Assembly: GCA_015075175.1 (NCBI GenBank)
Contig: JABTUV010000012.1
Location: 62,001-126,000 of the forward strand
Direction of reading: 5' to 3'
Source of the DNA: a bacterium
Lineage (GTDB): Bacteria > Hinthialibacterota > Hinthialibacteria > H5-UNCL2
Length of the DNA stretch: 64,000 bases
The notes below the pieces were generated by a model. That model worked only from the letters and a program-made list of their open reading frames with translations. It had not been told where the DNA came from and searched no databases. The position numbers and the translations under genes were made by a program. Below, one piece after another: positions 1 through 8,354 of the stretch; position 1 is the first letter of the stretch; the number at the start of each line of letters is the position of its first letter.

Positions 1-1
1 C

Positions 2-2122
2 GTCTACCGGTTGGCGTACCTGCACCTGGAGCGCCGGGTGTCGCCGCGGCAGTGCCTGGCGATGACCTTCACCAACAAGGCGGCGGGGGAGATGGCGCAG
101 CGCGCGCAGGGGCTCTGCCATACGGACGCGCCCTTTCCCATCTCGACCTTTCACTCGTTCTGCGCGCGTTGGCTGCGGCGCTGGCACGCGGCGGCGGGGG
201 TGTCGCGTGACTTCATCATCCTGGACACGGGCGACGTGCAGTCGCTTTTCACGACGCTGGCGCGCGAGCTGCAGTTGCCCGCCGATCTCGTGACTCCCCG
301 CCAACTGGCCTCCGCCATCTCCTACGCCAAGAATCATCTCATGGACGCGGCCGCCTTCGCCGCGGCGGCCAAGGGTCCCCGGCAGGAGGCGGCCGCGCGC
401 GTCTTCGCCGCCTATGAAGCGCGCCTGAAGCAGCTTGCGGCGCTGGACTTCGACGATCTCCTGCTGCTGACGCTGCGCACCCTGGAGAGCGACGCTTCCG
501 CCCGCGAGGCGACGCAGCGCCAGTATCGCTACCTGCTCCTGGACGAGTACCAGGACACCAACCTGCCTCAGGACCGCATCGCCGCGGTGATCGCCGCCGA
601 GCATCGCAACATCTGCGCGGTGGGCGACGACGACCAGTTGATCTACCGTTGGCGGGGCGCGCTGCCTAGGAACATCCTCGAGTTCGACGCGCGCTGGCGC
701 GGCGCCAAGGTGATCCGGCTGGAGGAGAACTATCGTTCCACGGAGGTGATTCTCTCCGCCGCCAACGCGTTGGTGACGAAGAACGTGCAGCGGCGCGGCA
801 AGCGTCTCTTCACCCGCCGGTTGGGGGGCGAGCCGATCGGGCTGCTCGTCTCCGGCGACGAGCAGGAGGAGGCCGCGGCGGTGCTGGCGCAGATCAAGGA
901 GCTGGTGGCCGCCGGGCGCCGCCCGGGCGAGATCGCCGTCTTCTATCGCACCAACGCGCAGTCGCGCCCCCTCGAGGAGCAGATGCTCTTGTCGGGCATT
1001 CCCTATCAGATCGTGGGCGGCCTGCGGTTCTACGAACGGAAAGAGGTGAAGGACATTCTGGCCTACTTGCGGCTGATTCACAATTCCGCGGACGATTTGT
1101 CGTTTTCCCGCATCGTGAATCTACCGCGGCGCGGCATCGGGGAGGCGACGGTGGGGCGGCTGGCGGAGTTGGCGCGCGAGCGCGGGCTTTCGCTGTATGC
1201 GACGGCCCGGGCGGTGGTCGCGGAGAAGGGACGGGACCATCGCACGCTGGCGGCGCTGGGCCGCTTCGTGGACCTGGTCGAGGCGTTGCGTCAGGAGAGC
1301 CGGATGATTCCCCTCACCAGCTTGATCGGCCGCGTGGTGCGCGGGACGGGCTATGAAGAGCATCTGAAGAACACCGAGGGAGAGCTGGCCAAGGCGCGGC
1401 TGGAGAACCTGTCGGGCCTGGAGGCGGCGGCGGCGGAAATCCTGCGCAGCCTGCCGCCCGGCGGCGAGGTCGACCCGCTGGGTTTCTTTCTGGAGCGGGT
1501 GGCTTTGCTCTCCGACGTGGACGAACTGGCCGACGACGCCGAGGCGGTCCTCCTGATGACGGTTCACACCGCAAAGGGCCTGGAGTTCCCCGTGGTGTTC
1601 GTGGTGGGACTGGAGGAGGGGTTGTTTCCGCACCAGCTCAATCTCACCGACGAGGAGAACGTGGAGGAGGAGCGGCGGCTGTTTTACGTGGCGATGACGC
1701 GCGCCAAGGAGCGGTTGTTTCTGTCCCACGCCTACGCGCGCTTTGCGGCGGGCCGGACCTCGGCGCAGAGTCCCAGCCGGTTCCTGTCGGAGTTGCCGCG
1801 TGAACATCTGGCGACGCTGTCGGGGATGGGGCGGGGGTCCGCGGCGCGGGCGCCGCGGCCCTTCTATTTACCGCAGGCGCCCGCCGGCGGTGTGCAAGTG
1901 GGCTTCAACAGCCGCGGCCCGCGCCCCGCCCGGCCGCCGGTCGTCGGTCCGCTCTCCCACCATTTCGCCGTGGGTGATCGCGTCACACATCCCCGCTTCG
2001 GCGGCGGCCGCGTGCTTTCCACCAGCGGCGCCGGCGAGCATCTGAAAGTCACCGTCGATTTCGGCCGTGGAGTGGTGAAGACGCTGGTGCAGCGCTTCGC
2101 CAAGCTCTCCCACGCATCCTGA
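2..2122 (+). CDS. pcrA: ATP-dependent DNA helicase UvrD/PcrA, 5' end outside window
   Basis: This is a superfamily 1A 3'-5' DNA helicase that unwinds DNA in excision repair and clears recombination intermediates. The reading frame is open from base 2 and runs into the window edge, so the start codon and the Walker A motif (motif I) are missing. The visible motifs come in family order: Ia (TFTNKAAGEM), II (LLLDEYQDTN), III (GDDDQLIYRWRGA), IV (EENYRST), V (TVHTAKGLEFP) and VI (EERRLFYVAMTRAKERL). The last 55 residues look like the PcrA-type C-terminal Tudor-like domain (GDRVTHPRFGGG). About 706 residues are visible of a usual 720-780. A 16-bp inverted repeat lies just after the stop. Assignment is secure; pcrA versus uvrD naming is a matter of convention. 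Confidence 0.95.
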   Translation, partial: VYRLAYLHLERRVSPRQCLAMTFTNKAAGEMAQRAQGLCHTDAPFPISTFHSFCARWLRRWHAAAGVSRDFIILDTGDVQSLFTTLARELQLPADLVTPRQLASAISYAKNHLMDAAAFAAAAKGPRQEAAARVFAAYEARLKQLAALDFDDLLLLTLRTLESDASAREATQRQYRYLLLDEYQDTNLPQDRIAAVIAAEHRNICAVGDDDQLIYRWRGALPRNILEFDARWRGAKVIRLEENYRSTEVILSAANALVTKNVQRRGKRLFTRRLGGEPIGLLVSGDEQEEAAAVLAQIKELVAAGRRPGEIAVFYRTNAQSRPLEEQMLLSGIPYQIVGGLRFYERKEVKDILAYLRLIHNSADDLSFSRIVNLPRRGIGEATVGRLAELARERGLSLYATARAVVAEKGRDHRTLAALGRFVDLVEALRQESRMIPLTSLIGRVVRGTGYEEHLKNTEGELAKARLENLSGLEAAAAEILRSLPPGGEVDPLGFFLERVALLSDVDELADDAEAVLLMTVHTAKGLEFPVVFVVGLEEGLFPHQLNLTDEENVEEERRLFYVAMTRAKERLFLSHAYARFAAGRTSAQSPSRFLSELPREHLATLSGMGRGSAARAPRPFYLPQAPAGGVQVGFNSRGPRPARPPVVGPLSHHFAVGDRVTHPRFGGGRVLSTSGAGEHLKVTVDFGRGVVKTLVQRFAKLSHAS

Positions 2123-2148
2123 GGGGAGTATGGGACCTATGAGACTTA

Positions 2149-2216
2149 TGAGACCTATGGGACCGCTCTCGCACATGCGAGACACCTCCGCTGTTCCATA
2201 GGTCCCATAGGTCTCA
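2149..2216. repeat. Inverted repeat with nested hairpin, intergenic
   Basis: Perfect 16-bp arms at 2149-2164 (TGAGACCTATGGGACC) and 2201-2216 enclose a 36-nt loop that holds a second hairpin (TCTCGCA/TGCGAGA). An extra GGGACCTATGAGAC unit precedes the left arm. It sits just behind the helicase stop and could act as a transcription terminator, but there is no T-tract. The unit sequence resembles short interspersed repeats I have seen in many environmental genomes. Confidence 0.6.
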
Positions 2217-2317
2217 CACGTCCCATGCGCCCGTCGGCGCATCCGATCTCGCTTGACCCGGCTCGCGGGGGCTGTTAATTTTTCAAGCTAAGCCTAATAC
2301 CCACAAGGGGTTGGAGT

Positions 2318-3253
2318 ATGGCCATTCTGCGCACGGAAAACCTCACCAAGTATTACCGTCGCGGCTTTCTGGGCAGACCGGCGCCTGCCCTGATCGGTCT
2401 TAACCTGGAAGTGCAGGCGGGCGAGATCTTCGGCTTTCTGGGTCCCAACGGGGCGGGCAAGACGACCACGCTGAAGCTGCTCTTGCGGCTGATCCATGCC
2501 AGCGCGGGACGCGCCTGGATCAAGGGCCAGCCCATCGGCCATCCCAGCCTGGTGCGCACGATCGGTTACATGCCCGAGAATCCGTACTTTTATCGTTTTC
2601 TTACGGGCGAGGAGCTGCTGCACTTTTACGGCAAGTTATGCCACTTCCCGCCCGGGCGGCGGCGCGAGCGGGCGCGGGAGCTCCTGAAGATGGTGGGATT
2701 GGAGCACGCCGCCAAGGTGCGGGTAGGCGAATACTCGAAGGGCATGGTGCAGCGCGTGGGGTTGGCGCAGGCGCTGCTGAACGAGCCTGAGCTCATCCTC
2801 ATGGACGAACCCATGTCCGGGCTGGATCCCATCGGCCGCGCCGAGATGCAACTGGTCATCAAGCGCCTGCGGGAGGCGGGCAAGACGGTCTTTTTCTGCT
2901 CGCACATTCTCTCCGACGTGGAGGAGCCAGGTGAGCGCATCGCGATTCGCATCGCGGCCGGCTGATCGTGGCGGGCAGGTGCGCGGTTTCTGGAAAGCCA
3001 GGAGCGGCGCATCGTGGCCGAGGTGGCCGGCGTGACGCTCACCCCGGAATTGGAGGCGAAAGTCCAGCACCGGGAGGTCGTGGGGGATGAGCTGCATCTG
3101 CAGTTGGTCGATCCCGCCGCCGCCGACGCGCTGGTGCGCCACGTGGCGGCCACGGGCGGGCGGCTGCTGTCCCTCTCGACCCGCCGCATGAACCTGGAGG
3201 AGTACTTCATGCTCAAGATCGCCGAGGCGGGCCGCGCGGAGGCCGCGGCATGA
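2318..3253 (+). CDS. ABC transporter ATP-binding subunit (frame disrupted near 2948-2987)
   Basis: This is the ATPase of an ABC-2 type exporter, about 312 residues once repaired. Walker A is GPNGAGKTT, the signature-like region is EYSKGMVQR, Walker B is ELILMDEPMSGLDP, and the H-loop is FFCSHILSDVEE. After that the frame reaches a TGA at 2963, but the expected continuation (HRGRLIVAG, then FLESQERRIVAE) is legible if single bases are restored near 2948, 2977 and 2986; the frame downstream is the original one. The C-terminal part (3014 on) is the usual accessory domain, ending NLEEYFM. The stop overlaps the permease start (ATGA at 3250), so the two are translationally coupled. Start ATG 2318 has a GGAG upstream. 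Three missing bases in 40 nt suggest sequencing error more than decay. Confidence 0.85.
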
Positions 3254-4029
3254 CCAACATCCTCGCCATCGCCGTCAATACCTTCCGCGAGGCCATTCGC
3301 AAGAAGGTCTTCTATCTGATTCTGGTTTTCACGCTGGTGCTGTTGGGCGTGGCCATTGCGGTCGCCAGCGTCTCCTTGGCGGGCCGCGACCGCATCCTCA
3401 TCACCTTCGGCCTCTTCGCCGTCAACGTCTTCGGCCTTCTCGTGGTCATCTTCATCGGTTCGCAACTGTTGGCCGACGAGACCGAGCGCAAGACCATCTA
3501 CACCGCCATCTCGCACGGCGTCACCCGCTCGCAGTTCATTTTGGGCAAGTATCTGGGCCTATGCCTAACCGTGCTGGCCCTGACGTTCTTTATGACTCTG
3601 CTCATGACGGCGGTGTTTTACCTCGCCGACGTTCCCGTGGACCATGCCGACATGTTCAAGGCGGTCATTTTGCTGCTCTTGTCGCTCTTCATGGTCTCCG
3701 GCGTGGCCATGCTGTTCTCGAGCTTTTCCACCCCGGTGCTGTCGGCGGTGCTGACGCTGCTGGTCTGGTTCATCTGCAACTTCACCCTGGACGTGGAGAA
3801 CCACGCCCGCTACCTGGCCGACCACCAGGACCAGGTGGTCATGCCGATCGTGTTGAAGGCCATTTACGTAGCGTTCCCCAACTTCGCCCAGTACAACCAG
3901 ATTCGCGCGGTGGTTTATGCGCACGAGCCGGTGGAGTTGGCCCCGCTGCTCGTGCTCCTGGCGGTATTGTACACGACGGTTTATCTTTCGCTGGCGTGCT
4001 GGTCCTTCAGTACCAAGGACTTTGAATAG
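3250..4029 (+). CDS. ABC-2 type transporter permease
   Basis: This 259-residue integral membrane protein is the permease partner of the ATPase in front of it. It has about six hydrophobic segments: one near residues 20-42 (VFYLILVFTLVLLGVAIA), one near 56-75, then around 100-122, 135-155, 160-178 and 222-245. The N-terminus (NTFREAIRKKVFY) is typical of ABC-2 permeases of the NosY/gliding-exporter kind, where the first cytoplasmic stretch is short and basic. The substrate cannot be read from the sequence. The gene overlaps the ATPase stop by 4 nt and ends 102 nt before the next gene; that gap is almost entirely a large palindrome. Confidence 0.88.
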   Translation: MTNILAIAVNTFREAIRKKVFYLILVFTLVLLGVAIAVASVSLAGRDRILITFGLFAVNVFGLLVVIFIGSQLLADETERKTIYTAISHGVTRSQFILGKYLGLCLTVLALTFFMTLLMTAVFYLADVPVDHADMFKAVILLLLSLFMVSGVAMLFSSFSTPVLSAVLTLLVWFICNFTLDVENHARYLADHQDQVVMPIVLKAIYVAFPNFAQYNQIRAVVYAHEPVELAPLLVLLAVLYTTVYLSLACWSFSTKDFE

Positions 4030-4030
4030 G

Positions 4031-4115
4031 GAAATTGGGGTCAGCGCCTATTTTTCCGTCGGGGGCTTCGGGGTTGGTGGGATGCTGGTGAAAAATAGGC
4101 GCTGACCCCAATTTC
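4031..4115. repeat. REP-like palindrome, perfect 26-bp arms
   Basis: Arms 4031-4056 and 4090-4115 are perfect reverse complements with a 33-nt spacer. The core is GGGGTCAGCGCCTATTTTTC. A second copy with the same core lies at 63777-63864. Elements of this kind are typical targets of REP-associated tyrosine transposases (RAYT, Y1 family), but no such transposase is encoded in this window. The element fills the gap between the permease and the TPR protein, ending just before the latter's ribosome binding site (AGGAGGC at 4121). Confidence 0.85.
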
Positions 4116-4131
4116 ACCCTAGGAGGCGGCC

Positions 4132-5358
4132 ATGAGAAAGTGGATTCCCTTGCTGGTAGTCGTCCTGTGTTTCTCGGTCATCGCCCCCATCCAGCGGCGA
4201 TATGCCGACCGGCTGGCGGGGCCGTACAACGACGACCGCATCTATCGCGTGCCCGAGGATCCCCGCATCACCATGGCGTTTTCCTTCGGTTACGACTGCA
4301 TCTGGGTGGACCTTTTCTGGTTCCGCATGGTGCAATACTTCGGCGGCAACTACTCGACGTTGCACCGCCCCATCAAGAAGCAGGGCTATCTCAACCTGGC
4401 CAACACCATCATCACGTTGGACCCCGACTTTTACGAGGCGTACGACTTCATCGCATTCACCATCCTCGACGGAGTCAAGGACCAGGAGACGGGGTTGGAG
4501 TACTATCGCAAGGCGATGGCGCGATTTCCCGACGACTGGACGCTGGCCTACAAGCTGGCGTTCAACCTGACCTACTCGTCGGGAAGCCACACGGAGGCGG
4601 ACCGGCGCGAGGCCATCGGGGTGCTGGAGAAGATCATCGAGAGGAATCCACCCGGGATGCCGGACTACGTGCGGCGGCTGCTGGCGCTCCTGAAAGCCGA
4701 GCAGCGCGATTACGCCGGGGCGCTGGTGGGCAGCATCCAGAGTTACGCGCGCAAGCGCCGGGAGCTGAACGAGGCCGACGCCTCCCTCTACCAGCACCAA
4801 ATCCGGCGCATCATGGTCTCCTATATTCAGGACAATCTCGAGCGCTGCCTGGCGCAGTATCGCATCGACCATGCCTCCGCCGAGCCGGCCCGGATCGCGG
4901 ATCTCATCGGCACGAGTACGGAGATGCTGGTAGCGGAGTTCGTGCACGATGGGACCGACATCGTGGGGCTGGCGCGCTGCGAGTATGCGCTCGTTCCACT
5001 GGCCGAGGTTCCCGAGGATCCGCGTGGCGGAAGGTTCGTGTACGTTCCCGTCGACCGGTCCATCCGCAGCACGGTAGACCTCCAGAAGGCCTGGTCGGAC
5101 CGGATCAACTTCCTGGAGACGGGCGCGGTGCAAGGTTACAAGAACATCAACGGACGGTTCCCCAACACGTGGGACGAGCTGCTGGTCAACATGTCGCCGG
5201 AAGAAGTGAAGGACACGCGCGAGAACATGCTCAGCGACGGGTTCGGCGGGCGCTACGAGCTCGTGCCGGGGACGGGTAAGGTGGTGCACGTCCTGGACGC
5301 GCCCTGGTGGGTGGAGCAGATGGGGCCGGAGGCGGTGCGCTACGAGGGCGAGCGATGA
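4132..5358 (+). CDS. Membrane-anchored TPR-like protein of unknown function
   Basis: The 408-residue product begins with an uncleaved signal-anchor (hydrophobic residues 4-19, IPLLVVVLCFSVIAPI) and so should face outside the cytoplasmic membrane. The central part (about residues 75-235) is alpha-helical and reads like degenerate tetratricopeptide repeats, for example LANTIITLDPDFYEAYDFIA followed by a second helix pair around GLEYYRKAMARFPDDWTLAY. The C-terminal third (SDRINFLETGAVQGYKNING, then a GFGGRYELVPGTGKV segment) resembles C-termini of TPR proteins that sit next to ABC exporters in Planctomycetota-type genomes. The location directly behind an ABC-2 exporter suggests a shared function. 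ATG 4132 follows a good AGGAGGC. The stop overlaps pdxA (ATGA). Confidence 0.7.
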   Translation: MRKWIPLLVVVLCFSVIAPIQRRYADRLAGPYNDDRIYRVPEDPRITMAFSFGYDCIWVDLFWFRMVQYFGGNYSTLHRPIKKQGYLNLANTIITLDPDFYEAYDFIAFTILDGVKDQETGLEYYRKAMARFPDDWTLAYKLAFNLTYSSGSHTEADRREAIGVLEKIIERNPPGMPDYVRRLLALLKAEQRDYAGALVGSIQSYARKRRELNEADASLYQHQIRRIMVSYIQDNLERCLAQYRIDHASAEPARIADLIGTSTEMLVAEFVHDGTDIVGLARCEYALVPLAEVPEDPRGGRFVYVPVDRSIRSTVDLQKAWSDRINFLETGAVQGYKNINGRFPNTWDELLVNMSPEEVKDTRENMLSDGFGGRYELVPGTGKVVHVLDAPWWVEQMGPEAVRYEGER

Positions 5359-6364
5359 AGGCGCATCCGACCCTGGCGGTGACCATGGGAGACCCGGCGG
5401 GAGTGGGGCCGGAGCTCTTGCTGGAACTCTCCGACAACTTGGCGCAGCGGCTGGGATGCAACCTGCGCGTGATCGGGGATCCGGCTTTGCTGCGGGTGAT
5501 CTCGTCGGGGCGTTTTTCGGCGCCTGCGCCCGGCCTGGAGTCGGGCAGCGCGCGCTGCGGCGTCAGCATCGAGTGTCCGCACGCCCTCAACCTGACCACG
5601 CACGCCTTCGGCCGGCCCACGCCGGAGACGGGCAAGGCCGCCTACGCCTACCTGGAGCGCGCCATCGAGCTGGCGCGCCGCGGCGACGTGGCCGGCATCG
5701 TCACGCTGCCGCTTTCCAAGGAGGCCCTGCACATGGCCGGCTATCTCTATCCCGGCCATACCGAGATCCTGGCGGAAAAGACGGGGACCACGGCGTTTGC
5801 GCTCATGCTCTACTCCGAGCGGCTGCGCATCGTCCATGCCACGGCGCACTTGTCGGTGCGGCAGGCGCTGGCCTCCCTGACCGAGGAGCGGGTACTGGAG
5901 GTGATCGAATTGGGGCATGGGATGATGAAGCGGCTGTTGGACTATCCTCCGCGCATCGCGGTCGCCGGGCTGAATCCCCACGCCAGTGAAGAGGGGTTGT
6001 TCGGCGACGAGGAGGCGCGCATCATTCGGCCGGCGATGGACGCGGCGATCCGCCGGGGCATTCCGGTCGAGGGGCCGTATCCCCCGGACACGGTCTTCGC
6101 CATGGCGATGGGCGGGCGCTTCGACCTGGTCGTCGCCATGCTGCACGACCACGGGCACGTGGCCTTCAAGACCGCTCTCTTCCGGTTGGGGGACAAGCGC
6201 CGCACGCAGGGGGTCAACGTGATGCTGGGGCTGCCATTCGTGCGCACCTCGGTGGATCACGGACGGCCTATGACATTGCGGGCCAAGGCAAGGCGGATCC
6301 AGGCAGCCTTTTTGACGCGCTCGAGCTGGCCGCGCGCCTGTGCCGTTCCTCCAACCATTCCTGA
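5355..6364 (+). CDS. pdxA: 4-hydroxythreonine-4-phosphate dehydrogenase (one frameshift near 6260)
   Basis: PdxA oxidises 4-phosphooxy-L-threonine in the DXP-dependent pyridoxal phosphate pathway. Family marks are the N-terminal MGDPAGVGPE, the metal-binding histidine in YPGHTE, and the second histidine region MLHDHGHVAFK with the nearby NVMLGLPFVRTS. After SVDHG the frame is lost: one missing base near 6260 restores the expected TAYDIAGQGKADPGSLFDAL and gives a stop at 6362-6364, for about 336 residues, which is the normal family length. The uncorrected frame runs on to 6443. ATG 5355 overlaps the upstream TGA by 4 nt, so an in-frame ATG further upstream was not chosen. Confidence 0.9.
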
Positions 6365-6681
6365 ATCCTCGTCAGGCCGCAAAAAGAGACGATCCGAGTT
6401 CTCGAGTCGTCCGCAAGAAAAGAAAAACCGAGTTCTCGAGTAGCGTCCGTAAGGACGCGTATCGAGAGAACGGCATGGGCGCGGGGGTGCTGCATGGAGG
6501 CCGCCGTGCCTCTCGATACGGCCCCGAAGTTGCGTTTTTTCTCCCACGAGAGTGCGTCGGCGGGGCCTACTCGAGGGCACGGCTCTGGTTTTTCCGCAGT
6601 CCGACCCTCCAGGGCACGGCTTGCTTTTTTTCGTTCCTGTCAATCCCGTAATCCCGGCAGAACCATCCCGTCCTTCCCGTC
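6365..6681. other. Intergenic region with short repeats and hairpins
   Basis: No gene is seen in these 317 bases. They hold a 14-bp direct repeat (CCGAGTTCTCGAGT at 6394-6407 and 6428-6441), a 6-bp stem hairpin (GCGTCC GTAA GGACGC, 6443-6458) and an 11-bp inverted repeat (CGTATCGAGAG at 6458 and its complement at 6510). Two GGGCACGGCT units, each followed by a short T-run, lie near 6577 and 6613. It separates convergent genes, so termination is a plausible role. Confidence 0.5.
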
Positions 6682-8199
6682 TCAGCGCGCAAACGGCAAC
6701 CCGTCGCGGGTGGAAAACACCGGCCCCCGCCTGCCCGTCGGGCGCGTGAAGACGATGGGCGGCGTCATCGGCTCGAAGGGGACCGACACCGAGGCGATCT
6801 CCCCCGACACGTCGGCGCCAAACGTCATGCGCCAGTCGGCGTACCAGAACTCCGTGTCCCAGAGCCTGATCTCCCACTTGAAGGTATCGTAGTGGTAATG
6901 CGACATGGGTGCGCTGAATTGTCCGAAGGTGCAGACCAACCTGCCTTTCTCCACGCCAAAGGAGATTTTGCCGTAGCCGGGATGCTCGTAGTCGCCCGCA
7001 TAGTCGGCGAGAGGATGGGAGGGCCTTGTGCCCTTCTTGCGTTCGGACGCCCAGCGGCGCCGGGCCTGTGCTCCCTTGGCCTCGGCGCTTTGTCGGTTCG
7101 CTTTCTGCCGCGCGCTCCAGTCGATGGGAGAAAGCCCAAGAAAGCGGTCGTAGATGCCCAGCTCGAGGATGATGGGCAGAGGGCTGCCGCCCTGGTTGGT
7201 GAAAACCAGCACGGCCAGGTCGTGGTCGGGCAGCATACCCATGCGCGTGGAGATGCCGTCGATGCCGCCGCTGTGGGCCAGCCGCCGCACGCCGCGATAG
7301 GGCGCCACGGACCAGCCGAGGGCATAGGTCGAGTAGGGTATCTCCGTGGTGGGGTTGGGGATGGGCGCGACCGTCTGAGGCCGGTAGGTCTCCTCCAGAC
7401 AGGCGCGCGAAATCAACTCCCTTCCGTCATGCCTGCCGTGCGCCAGGTGCAGTCTGGCCCACGCCAGCATGTCGCGGAGGCTGGAGTTGATCGAGCCCGC
7501 CGGTCCGATGCTGTCGATGGAGACGATGGGCACGGCCCGCAGACTTCCCCGGTACAGCATGTACGGCACGACCAGATTGGGATCGCGCCGGGCGGCGGCG
7601 ATGTCCACGGTCGTGCCGGTCATACCCAAGGGCGTGAAAAGGCGCTCGGTTACGAACTCCTCCCAGGTTTTGCCGGCGAGCTCTTCGATGAGAAGACCCG
7701 CGACCATGTACATGAGGTTGTTGTACTGATAGACGGCGCGGAAGTCGGCGAAGGGATCCAGGTAGCGCAGGCGCTGGTAGAGTTCGCGTCGATGCCACAG
7801 GTCGCTGTACCAGAACATCTCGTGGCGAGGCAGTCCGCAGCGATGGCAGAGGAGGTCGCGGGGGGTCATGCGCTCGGTTGCGACCGGGTCCTTGAGCTGG
7901 AAGTCCGGCAAATAAGCGCGCAGCGGACGGTCCCATTCCAGGCGCCCCTCGTCCACCAGCATCCCCAAGAGCGCGCTCGTGAACGCCTTGGTCAGCGAGC
8001 AGATGGGAAAGATGGTGTCGGGATCGACGGGCAGCCTTTTCTTCACGTTGCGGAAGCCGTAACCCTTGCAGAGAACCACCTCGTCGCGATGCAGGACGGC
8101 CAGGCAAAGGCCGGGCACGTCCCAGTCGCACATGAGGCGTCGGGCCCAGGCGTCAAAGCCGTTCCAGGGCGAAGTCGAGACGGACTTGGAGGCGGTCAT
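6682..8199 (-). CDS. Serine hydrolase, beta-lactamase class C/EstB fold
   Basis: The 505-residue product is a penicillin-binding-protein-like serine hydrolase. The three active-site elements are visible: SLTK (SxxK, nucleophile serine and base lysine), YNN (YxN) and HSGG standing in for the KTG box. The serine in SLTK lies about 65 residues from the chosen start, as usual. After the catalytic domain comes an about 120-residue C-terminal extension (ADYAGDYEHPGYGKISF) resembling the lipocalin-like DUF3471 domain found in such proteins. Members act as esterases, D-amino peptidases or penicillin-binding enzymes; substrate cannot be inferred. ATG 8199 is preceded by GGGAGAG; a longer in-frame start at 8301 would add 34 residues without family similarity. 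No clear signal peptide is seen. Confidence 0.85.
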   Translation of the reverse strand: MTASKSVSTSPWNGFDAWARRLMCDWDVPGLCLAVLHRDEVVLCKGYGFRNVKKRLPVDPDTIFPICSLTKAFTSALLGMLVDEGRLEWDRPLRAYLPDFQLKDPVATERMTPRDLLCHRCGLPRHEMFWYSDLWHRRELYQRLRYLDPFADFRAVYQYNNLMYMVAGLLIEELAGKTWEEFVTERLFTPLGMTGTTVDIAAARRDPNLVVPYMLYRGSLRAVPIVSIDSIGPAGSINSSLRDMLAWARLHLAHGRHDGRELISRACLEETYRPQTVAPIPNPTTEIPYSTYALGWSVAPYRGVRRLAHSGGIDGISTRMGMLPDHDLAVLVFTNQGGSPLPIILELGIYDRFLGLSPIDWSARQKANRQSAEAKGAQARRRWASERKKGTRPSHPLADYAGDYEHPGYGKISFGVEKGRLVCTFGQFSAPMSHYHYDTFKWEIRLWDTEFWYADWRMTFGADVSGEIASVSVPFEPMTPPIVFTRPTGRRGPVFSTRDGLPFAR

Positions 8200-8354
8200 G
8201 CCACTCTCTCCCGCAGGATGGAATGGCGGGACTATAAGAGGAACGCGCGGGGATGCAAAGGGGAAAGTCCACATGCCTCTCCATTGACACCTCCGAACCA
8301 TGCTGATAGCTTCAAACCCGCGATAACGTTGCAGACAGGGAGTTCTCCGCGCGC

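Noticed and set aside
4114-5289. Long open frame on the minus strand opposite the TPR protein gene
   Set aside because: It is a by-product of GC-rich codon use in the opposite gene; no recognisable domain, and the plus-strand gene has a ribosome binding site, signal-anchor and family similarity.
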